From positions 1 to 12,143 of the forward strand of contig CAZQEZ010000127.1 in NCBI GenBank assembly GCA_964592475.1: a DNA stretch of 12,143 nucleotides, read 5' to 3'. Made by a program: the position numbers and the translations under genes. This document shows, one piece after another, positions 6,367 through 12,143 of the stretch. Every line of letters begins with the position of its first letter. Positions within the stretch are counted from its first letter, which is position 1. Under the pieces are notes generated by a model. The model was not told the origin of the DNA. It was given only the letters and a program-made list of their open reading frames with translations, and searched no databases. The stretch comes from CAZQEZ01 sp964592475 (GTDB lineage: Bacteria > Bacteroidota > Bacteroidia > Cytophagales > Cyclobacteriaceae).

Positions 6367-7674
6367 TTATTCTTCTCTGGTAATACTTGCTCCTAAGGAT
6401 TGCAGGCGAATATCGATGTTTTGATATCCACGATCAATTTGTTCTATATTGGAAATTTCGCTCATGCCTTCGGCAGATAATGCAGCTATCAGCAAAGCTA
6501 CTCCAGCCCTGATATCGGGGGAACTCATTTTTATACCCCGAAGTGGAAGCTTCCGATCCAGCCCAATAACGGTAGCCCTATGAGGATCGCATAAGATGAT
6601 CTGGGCTCCCATTTCAATAAGTTTGTCAACAAAAAACAGCCTGCTTTCGAACATTTTTTGATGAATTAGCACAGTACCTTTGGCTTGAGTAGCTAAAACC
6701 AAGGCAATACTAAGTAAATCAGGAGTGAACCCGGGCCAGATAGCATCACTTACACTTAATATTGATCCATCCATAAAAGTTTCAATCTCATAAGAATTTT
6801 GCTCCGGAATGTAAATATTGTCTCCCTGAAACTCAAATTGCACACCCATGCGACGGAAAACATCAGGAATTATTCCCAGCTGATCAATTCTGGCATTTTC
6901 AATGGTGATTTCAGATCGTGTCATGGCAGCCATACCAATAAAACTGCCAATTTCGATCATGTCTGGCAGCAAGGTATGAGTAGTTCCTCCCAGCGTTTCT
7001 ATCCCTTCAATGGTAAGAAGGTTAGATCCAATGCCACTAATACGGGCACCCATGCCATTGAGCATTTTGCATAGCTGCTGGATGTATGGTTCACAAGCTG
7101 CATTATAGATAGTAGTTTTACCTTTAGCCATTACCGCTGCCATTATTATGTTAGCAGTACCTGTGACGGATGCCTCATCGAGCAGCATGTAATCACCCTG
7201 AAGATTATCTGCCTCAATTGTCATCAATGGTTGTGAAGTGGAAAAATTAAATTTAGCGCCTAATTTTTGGAAACCAAAAAAATGAGTGTCCAGTCTACGG
7301 CGGCCTATTTTATCACCGCCCGGCTTAGAAATAGTGGCACTGCCAAACCTGCCTAACAATGGACCTAACATCATAATAGATCCTCTGAGGTTAGATGATT
7401 TTTTTGCAAAACTACCATTGTACAAAGCATCAATATTGATATCTTTTGCCGTAAAACGATAGGATTCTTGTTGTATTTGCTCTACCGTTACGCCCAGGTC
7501 AGCCATTAATTCTATCAGAATATTCACATCTCTAATATCAGGAACTTTATGAATGGTTACTGGCTCTTCCGTAAGCAGTGCTGCACAAATAATTTGTAAA
7601 GCCTCGTTTTTTGCACCTTGAGGCACAATTTTACCAGTAAGCTTTTTTCCTCCCTCTATTTTAAATGAAGCCAT
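6367..7674 (-). CDS. murA: UDP-N-acetylglucosamine 1-carboxyvinyltransferase (MurA)
   Basis: MurA transfers enolpyruvate from phosphoenolpyruvate to UDP-GlcNAc, the first committed cytoplasmic step of peptidoglycan synthesis. The product has 435 residues, slightly longer than E. coli MurA. Conserved residues include K22 and N23 in GAKNEAL, R97 (E. coli R91), R126 (R120), D319 in FTPDLL (D305) and R415 in DRGY (R397). The active-site loop reads PGGDKIGRRRLD, so the position of the fosfomycin-reactive Cys115 is Asp (D121). The same Cys-to-Asp change occurs naturally in MurA of Mycobacterium tuberculosis and Chlamydia and makes those enzymes insensitive to fosfomycin. The start codon overlaps the stop of the DUF4290 gene (TAATG), implying translational coupling. 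It converges with dnaN across 62 bases, where no strong terminator is seen. Confidence 0.96.
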   Translation of the reverse strand: MASFKIEGGKKLTGKIVPQGAKNEALQIICAALLTEEPVTIHKVPDIRDVNILIELMADLGVTVEQIQQESYRFTAKDINIDALYNGSFAKKSSNLRGSIMMLGPLLGRFGSATISKPGGDKIGRRRLDTHFFGFQKLGAKFNFSTSQPLMTIEADNLQGDYMLLDEASVTGTANIIMAAVMAKGKTTIYNAACEPYIQQLCKMLNGMGARISGIGSNLLTIEGIETLGGTTHTLLPDMIEIGSFIGMAAMTRSEITIENARIDQLGIIPDVFRRMGVQFEFQGDNIYIPEQNSYEIETFMDGSILSVSDAIWPGFTPDLLSIALVLATQAKGTVLIHQKMFESRLFFVDKLIEMGAQIILCDPHRATVIGLDRKLPLRGIKMSSPDIRAGVALLIAALSAEGMSEISNIEQIDRGYQNIDIRLQSLGASITREE

Positions 7675-8309
7675 TAATTCTTTCTTTTCCTGCCTCCAGA
7701 GTAATTTTTCTTACCTTTCTTATCTCTACCGCCGCTATTTCTATCTTTGAAACCACTAGTATCAAAAAGATTTTTAGATCTAACTTCTTCGATATTCATA
7801 TCCAGCTTCCCTTTGGACAATTCTCGCATGTTGTCAAGAATAACAATATCATCAACATTTTCTTTATTCCAAGTGTTATAAAAGCTTTTCATCAATTTAC
7901 CAATATGGGCAATGGCAGCTTTTTTTTCTTCCTCATCTTCTAAATCTGAAGCTTTTTCAAGCATCAATAATATATTTTGTCCGTAATGCTTGTACTTAAT
8001 CCTATGTTGATTATACTTAAGCTTCTTGGGTTTTCTGGAAAGTATTTCTGGTTCAGGTTTTGGATAAGGACTATCGATATCAAGTTTAAAATCTGACATA
8101 ACAAATAAATCATCCCAAAGCTTATGTTCATTTTCAGGAGTTTCCCTTAAGGTGGGCGTTACCTGTTTCATTAAGCTTATTAAGGTATGAGAAGCGCTGG
8201 TTCTTGCTTCTTTATCTTCAATATTGGTTACGAATTTTACAAGTTTTTGAACATTGCGGCCATATTCTTTTAGAACAAGCGGCGAGGAGTTAATTCCTAT
8301 TTCAGCCAT
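7674..8309 (-). CDS. DUF4290 family protein, coupled to murA
   Basis: The function is unknown. The 211-residue product matches what I recall of DUF4290, a Bacteroidota-restricted family usually found directly upstream of murA. Visible features are the N-terminal SSPLVLKEYGRNVQKLVKF motif, a mostly helical body, and a central segment, KYNQHRIKYKHYGQN (about 98-112). An acidic stretch, LEDEEEKK, follows, and the low-complexity basic tail is rich in Gly, Lys, Arg and Asn (from about 188). The tail suggests contact with nucleic acid or another polyanion, but that is only inference. There is no signal peptide or membrane segment. Its TAA shares a base with the murA ATG, so the two proteins are probably made in fixed proportion and may act together in envelope synthesis. 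Confidence 0.85.
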   Translation of the reverse strand: MAEIGINSSPLVLKEYGRNVQKLVKFVTNIEDKEARTSASHTLISLMKQVTPTLRETPENEHKLWDDLFVMSDFKLDIDSPYPKPEPEILSRKPKKLKYNQHRIKYKHYGQNILLMLEKASDLEDEEEKKAAIAHIGKLMKSFYNTWNKENVDDIVILDNMRELSKGKLDMNIEEVRSKNLFDTSGFKDRNSGGRDKKGKKNYSGGRKRKN

Positions 8310-8310
8310 G

Positions 8311-8335
8311 TGATTAGATTAATTTCTGATTAGAT
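8311..8335. repeat. Two direct repeats just upstream of the DUF4290 start
   Basis: TGATTAGAT occurs at 8311-8319 and 8327-8335, a 16-base period, within the 61-base gap between the helicase stop and the DUF4290 ATG. On the coding strand the copies read ATCTAATCA, the nearer one ending one base before the ATG. They could be a protein or RNA contact site controlling DUF4290-murA translation, or chance. Confidence 0.3.
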
Positions 8336-8370
8336 ATTTAAATTATAAAAAAATAATCGACAAAAAAGTT

Positions 8371-10638
8371 TTAATTGTCAAGTATTTTCAATTTGGCAAA
8401 ACTAAGTAATAATGTTTTTTCACCAAAATTATCAAATGCTACTTTTGCCTTACGATTGGCTCCATCAGTATCCATTTTTACTACTTTGCCAAAGCCAAAT
8501 TTTGGATGCTCTACCCGCATACCCTGAGCTAAGTTGGTAGTATCACTTGGTTCAAAATTTTCTGATGGAACATGCTTTTTCACCTCCTGAGTTTTGCGGG
8601 TTCCGGAAAATAAATTGCTGGAATAACCGCTAGTTCCGCGAGGTATTGAAGGCTGGTTGAGCCTTTCGGTAAAATTACTAAACTTTTGATTGATACGAAT
8701 GAATGTAGGATCAATTTCTTCAAGGAATCGACTTGGCTCACAATTATTGAGACGCCCATAGCGATAACGAGTAGTAGCATAACTTAAAAAAAGTTTTTCT
8801 TTGGCCCTGGTAACGGCCACGTAAAACAGCCGTCTTTCCTCTTCCAAATCGGCCCTGCTGCTTAGCATCATTTGTGAAGGAAATAAATCTTCTTCCATTC
8901 CTACTACATACACATGTTTGTATTCCAGACCTTTGGCCATATGAATGGTCATTAAAGTTACTTGCTCTTCATCATCAGAGTTTTGTTTATCAGCCGAATC
9001 CACTCCGGTAAGCAAGGAGACTTCCTGTAAAAAAGAATTAAGCGATTTATCCTCATTATCCGGTGCATCCACAAATTCCTTAATTGCATTGAGCAACTCT
9101 TGCACGTTTTCATAGCGGTTTACACCCTCTACCGTTTTATCTTCGTAGAGCTCTTTCAAAATACCGGAACGTTTTGCTACTACAGAGGCTGCTTCAAAGG
9201 CATCTTTTCTGGTGGCCTCAAGTGCAAAACTTTTGATCATGGCTACAAACTTATCGATTGAGGTAGCCGCTCTGGCCCCTACATAGGGTTTAGGATTATT
9301 AATAACTTCCCATAGCGAAAGGTTGTTTTGATTGGCACCAACAATCAATTTATCTACCGATGTAGCACCAATACCACGCTTAGGAAGATTAATGATCCGG
9401 CGAAAAGATTGCTCATCATTATTATTAAGCGAAAAACGCAGGTAAGCCAGCAGATCTTTTATCTCTTTTCTCTGGTAAAAAGATAACCCACCTACTATTT
9501 TATATTTTATATTCATGCGGCGAAGGGCATCTTCAATTGAACGCGATTGGCTATTGGTTCTATAAAGAATTGCCACATCACTAAGGATCATTTGCTTATT
9601 TACCTTTTCCTCAAAAATTGTAGATGCAACTAATTTACCCTCTTCTGAGTCACTATTTGCTTTTATTAATTCAATAAGATCACCTTCAATATTTGAAGTC
9701 CAAACATTTTTTTGTAACTGCGCCTTATTTTTTAAAATGATTGAATTGGCAGCATTTACAATCGTTTGGGTAGATCGATAATTTTGTTCCAGCTTAAAAA
9801 CTCTCAAATCAGGAAAATGCTTTTCAAAATTGAGTATGTTGTGGATATCTGCCCCTCTAAATGAATATATACTTTGCGCATCATCTCCTACCACGCAAAT
9901 ATTTTCCCTTACATTACTCAGCATTTTTACAATTAGGTATTGGGCCAGGTTGGTATCCTGAAACTCGTCTACCATTACATAATGAAATCGCTGCTGATAT
10001 TTATTTAACACATCAGTATGCTGCTTAAATAAAGCATAAGTATTAAATAGCAAATCATCAAAGTCCATTGCATTTGCTTTGTAGCAACGCTCCTGATATA
10101 TTTTATAAATGGTGCCTATTTCCGGCCTTTGGTTTTGGGCATCATCTGCCGCGTATATCGGATTATTGTTGTACTCTTGCCAGGAAATGAGCCTGTTCTT
10201 AGCTGCTGAAATACGATTGTATACAATGTTAGGTTTATATAATTTATCGTCTAATGCTCTTTCTTTTACGATAGATTTTAAAAGAGATTTGCTGTCATCG
10301 GTATCATAGATTGTAAAATTATTAGGATAACCAAGTCTTTCAGATTCGAAACGCAGAATGCGTGCAAAAATAGAATGAAATGTGCCCATCCAGATACTTC
10401 GTGCTTCATTTCCTACCACTGTGCTAATGCGTTCGCGCATTTCACTGGAAGCTTTATTGGTAAAGGTAAGTGCCAATATTCTGAAAGGGTCTACTCCTTT
10501 GGCATCAATTAAATAAGCAATGCGGTAAGTAAGCACCCTGGTTTTGCCCGACCCTGCTCCGGCAATAATCATTGAGGGCCCATTGGAATTTATTACAGCT
10601 TCTTTTTGTGGTTCATTTAGGCTATTCAGGTATTCCAT
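8371..10638 (-). CDS. uvrD: ATP-dependent 3'-5' DNA helicase, UvrD/PcrA type
   Basis: This superfamily 1A helicase serves nucleotide-excision and mismatch repair, removal of RecA filaments and transcription-replication conflicts. From the preferred ATG it has 755 residues. Two codons upstream is an in-frame GTG (10642-10644, 757 residues); the numbers below use that longer form. Motifs appear in order: Q motif LNEPQKEAV (9-17), Walker A AGAGSGKT (28-35), Ia LTFTNKASSEMRER (59-72), Walker B VDEFQDTN (225-232), III GDDAQSIYSFRGAD (253-266), IV QNYRST (287-292), V TIHMAKGLEY (566-575) and VI RRLFYVAVTRAKEKL (604-618). The C-terminus (708-755), with VEHPKFGFGKV, is the Tudor-like domain that in PcrA/UvrD contacts RNA polymerase. 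It is the first gene of the run uvrD, DUF4290, murA. Confidence 0.96.
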   Translation of the reverse strand: MEYLNSLNEPQKEAVINSNGPSMIIAGAGSGKTRVLTYRIAYLIDAKGVDPFRILALTFTNKASSEMRERISTVVGNEARSIWMGTFHSIFARILRFESERLGYPNNFTIYDTDDSKSLLKSIVKERALDDKLYKPNIVYNRISAAKNRLISWQEYNNNPIYAADDAQNQRPEIGTIYKIYQERCYKANAMDFDDLLFNTYALFKQHTDVLNKYQQRFHYVMVDEFQDTNLAQYLIVKMLSNVRENICVVGDDAQSIYSFRGADIHNILNFEKHFPDLRVFKLEQNYRSTQTIVNAANSIILKNKAQLQKNVWTSNIEGDLIELIKANSDSEEGKLVASTIFEEKVNKQMILSDVAILYRTNSQSRSIEDALRRMNIKYKIVGGLSFYQRKEIKDLLAYLRFSLNNNDEQSFRRIINLPKRGIGATSVDKLIVGANQNNLSLWEVINNPKPYVGARAATSIDKFVAMIKSFALEATRKDAFEAASVVAKRSGILKELYEDKTVEGVNRYENVQELLNAIKEFVDAPDNEDKSLNSFLQEVSLLTGVDSADKQNSDDEEQVTLMTIHMAKGLEYKHVYVVGMEEDLFPSQMMLSSRADLEEERRLFYVAVTRAKEKLFLSYATTRYRYGRLNNCEPSRFLEEIDPTFIRINQKFSNFTERLNQPSIPRGTSGYSSNLFSGTRKTQEVKKHVPSENFEPSDTTNLAQGMRVEHPKFGFGKVVKMDTDGANRKAKVAFDNFGEKTLLLSFAKLKILDN

Positions 10639-10764
10639 CCTCACTAAATCTTCTATATTTTAAATTATAAAATGATAAAATTACACAATAATTTACTGGC
10701 GAGTAGTCAATTAAAGTATTAACTTTCAAAATTCGGTTAAATTATAGAAAACCACCTGCTTTGA

Positions 10765-10784
10765 ACCTAAAAATATAATTAGGT
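10765..10784. promoter_or_regulatory. Inverted repeat upstream of the DUF3109 gene
   Basis: ACCTAA at 10765-10770 and TTAGGT at 10779-10784 form a perfect 6-bp inverted repeat with an 8-base spacer, 30 bases before the start codon. A further TTTAGG follows at 10786-10791. It may be an operator or leader hairpin in the 170-base divergent region between uvrD and this gene, where I found no well-spaced promoter on either strand. Confidence 0.25.
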
Positions 10785-10814
10785 GTTTAGGCGAATAAAA
10801 ATAAAGAGTAAAAA

Positions 10815-11387
10815 ATGATTTTAGTAGAAAACGCGGTGATATCCGATGATATCAAAGAAAAATTTTTCGTGTGTAACTTAGACAAATGCAAGGGCGCTTG
10901 CTGTGTAGAAGGGGACTTAGGTGCTCCTTTAGAAGAAGACGAATTGAAGCAACTTGAAGAAGCTTTTGATGCAATAGCGCCATATTTAAATGAAAAAGGC
11001 AAAGAAGCTATCAAGGAACAAGGGCTATATGTATTTGATATAGATGGTGACTACTCCACTCCTACTGTAAATGGCCGTGAGTGTGCTTACGCCGTGTATG
11101 ACGAAAAAGGAGTTTTGAAATGTGGAATAGAGCAAGCTTATAACGATGGGAAAAGCAACTTTCGCAAACCGATAAGCTGTCACTTGTATCCCATTCGCAT
11201 ACAAAAATATGATGATTATGAAGCGATTAATTACGACCGCTGGCAAATTTGCGACCCTGCTTGTGCCCTAGGTGAAGAGTTAAACGTGCCTCTTTATAAG
11301 TTTTTGAAAGACGCCTTGATCAGAAAATATGGTGAAACCTGGTACCGGAAATTAGTAGCAGAAATAGAGGATTACGAAAACGAATAA
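10815..11387 (+). CDS. DUF3109 family cysteine-rich protein
   Basis: This is a small soluble protein of 190 residues with nine cysteines: C20, C25, C29, C30, C90, C103, C122, C146 and C150. The N-terminal VCNLDKCKGACC cluster and the later RPISCHLYP-like (KPISCHLYPIR) and ICDPAC motifs match what I recall of DUF3109. That family is related to the YkgJ-type CxxxCC proteins thought to bind zinc or an iron-sulfur cluster. Spacing and number of cysteines point to metal binding rather than disulfides, since no signal peptide or membrane segment is present. The biochemical role is unknown. It is divergent from uvrD, and its ATG follows a weak AAAGAG. The next gene starts 157 bases on and has its own candidate promoter, so the two are probably separate units. 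Confidence 0.85.
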   Translation: MILVENAVISDDIKEKFFVCNLDKCKGACCVEGDLGAPLEEDELKQLEEAFDAIAPYLNEKGKEAIKEQGLYVFDIDGDYSTPTVNGRECAYAVYDEKGVLKCGIEQAYNDGKSNFRKPISCHLYPIRIQKYDDYEAINYDRWQICDPACALGEELNVPLYKFLKDALIRKYGETWYRKLVAEIEDYENE

Positions 11388-11468
11388 TTTTATCGAATTA
11401 ATAATCAGCAACTTAGGCTTATTTATTACATTTATTATTAATATCTAATTTTTAATGGTAATGATAAG

Positions 11469-11500
11469 TTTGTTCCGAATTATATTTGGCATACCATTTG
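11469..11500 (+). promoter_or_regulatory. Candidate Bacteroidota-type promoter for the lipoprotein gene
   Basis: TTTG at 11469-11472 is followed, after 19 bases, by TACCATTTG at 11492-11500, close to the -33 TTTG and -7 TAnnTTTG pattern but with one extra base in the -7 box. An exact TAnnTTTG, TATATTTG, lies at 11481-11488 but has no TTTG at proper distance. Either would leave a leader of roughly 40-55 bases. Confidence 0.4.
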
Positions 11501-11544
11501 TTTATTAATAAAAAAATTGATTTTAAACTTAAACATATAGCGCC

Positions 11545-12096
11545 ATGAAAAAGCCAATATATTTTTTCCTAGCCATTTTTATCGGTTTCATTTCTTGTGA
11601 GGGACCAGTTGGCCCTCCAGGCCCTCCCGGCAATGATGGTCTTGATGGATTAGCAGAATATCCAGTTACTCTTGATTATGAAAATGTAGACTTCTTCCCT
11701 CCTGATTATGACAACACCATTACGCTTCCATTCGAATTATTTGATGATGAAGTAGTTTTAGTATACATACTGTGGGATGTTACAGAGGATGGAGATCCTA
11801 TTTGGAGACAATTACCGCAAACAATTTTATTAGGCTCAGATATCTTCAAGTACAATTTTGATTTCACCTATTTTGATGTTAGATTTTTCATGGAATCTAA
11901 TTTTGATTTGGAAACTTTAACGGTAGATGATCTGGAGAATCAGGTATTTAGAATAGTGGTAATTCCATCATTGTTTGACACTGGTAAGCATGACATAGAC
12001 TTCAGTAATCACGATGATGTGATGGAAGCCTTTAACATAAGAGATTTGCCAACTTATTCTGACAGAAAATTTAACAGAAGAGGTACATTGCAATAA
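11545..12096 (+). CDS. Collagen-like lipoprotein of unknown function
   Basis: The 183-residue product begins with a lysine pair and a hydrophobic core (about 5-17), then a lipobox, F15-I16-S17-C18, so it should be processed and lipid-anchored at C18 by signal peptidase II. Directly after the cysteine are six uninterrupted Gly-X-Y triplets (20-37), starting GPVGPPGPPG, a minimal collagen-like segment. The rest is acidic and rich in Tyr, Phe and Asp with alternating hydrophobic patterns, suggesting a beta-rich domain. I recognise no enzyme motif. The six triplets could act as a trimerising stem or flexible stalk; this short length makes a stable collagen helix doubtful. The residues after the cysteine do not clearly match the acidic surface-export signal, so inner- or outer-leaflet location is open. 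A strong terminator follows 23 bases beyond the stop. Confidence 0.85.
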   Translation: MKKPIYFFLAIFIGFISCEGPVGPPGPPGNDGLDGLAEYPVTLDYENVDFFPPDYDNTITLPFELFDDEVVLVYILWDVTEDGDPIWRQLPQTILLGSDIFKYNFDFTYFDVRFFMESNFDLETLTVDDLENQVFRIVVIPSLFDTGKHDIDFSNHDDVMEAFNIRDLPTYSDRKFNRRGTLQ

Positions 12097-12119
12097 GTTG
12101 TTAGCAGAGTATTCTTTAT

Positions 12120-12143
12120 AAAGCGCCTGAATTCAGGCGCTTT
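12120..12143. terminator. Intrinsic terminator after the lipoprotein gene
   Basis: A perfect 24-bp palindrome: a 10-bp stem, AAAGCGCCTG pairing with CAGGCGCTTT, closed by an AATT loop. It is GC-rich in a very AT-rich setting and begins 24 bases after the lipoprotein stop. The right arm ends in TTT at the window edge, so the U-tract may continue outside. A-rich sequence on the left arm would let it work in both directions. Confidence 0.85.

Noticed and set aside
1..12143. CRISPR array, rRNA or tRNA genes
   Set aside because: No regularly spaced repeats with unique spacers and no recognisable structural RNA sequence were seen on either strand.

Overview
The window comes from a Bacteroidota chromosome, most likely a Cytophagales-like marine or soil member. 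The evidence is a DUF4290 gene overlapping murA by one base, a DUF3109 Cys-rich protein, a collagen-like lipoprotein with a Bacteroidota-type leader, and an AT-rich genome with almost no Shine-Dalgarno sequences. TAnnTTTG-type -7 boxes also appear upstream of some genes. The genus cannot be fixed from this sequence. Most of the window is housekeeping; the accessory part is the left edge.

Layout. (1) Positions 1-1183 form an accessory, cassette-like unit. One minus-strand gene encodes a zinc-ribbon protein of unknown function, followed by a roughly 109-bp palindromic element, and GTTYAGYATAT direct repeats lie at both ends. (2) Positions 1355-4964 hold three minus-strand genes: purine nucleoside phosphorylase, then a carboxyspermidine/carboxynorspermidine dehydrogenase, then, after an unusually long 355-bp gap, the matching decarboxylase (nspC). 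The last two make spermidine or norspermidine from aspartate semialdehyde and a diamine without S-adenosylmethionine. (3) A divergent promoter region of about 220 bp separates these from dnaN (beta clamp, plus strand). (4) Converging on dnaN is the minus-strand group uvrD/pcrA helicase, DUF4290 protein, murA. (5) On the plus strand, a DUF3109 nine-cysteine protein is followed by a collagen-like lipoprotein, and the window ends in a perfect hairpin terminator.

No complete new multi-gene system is visible. The points most worth a second look are the cassette-like unit at the left edge, the purine phosphorylase with Asp and Leu at base-recognition positions, MurA with Asp in place of the fosfomycin-reactive Cys, the structured gap splitting the polyamine pair, the stop-start overlap coupling DUF4290 to murA, and the minimal collagen-like lipoprotein. 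Family names come from motif recognition by eye; no database search was run.
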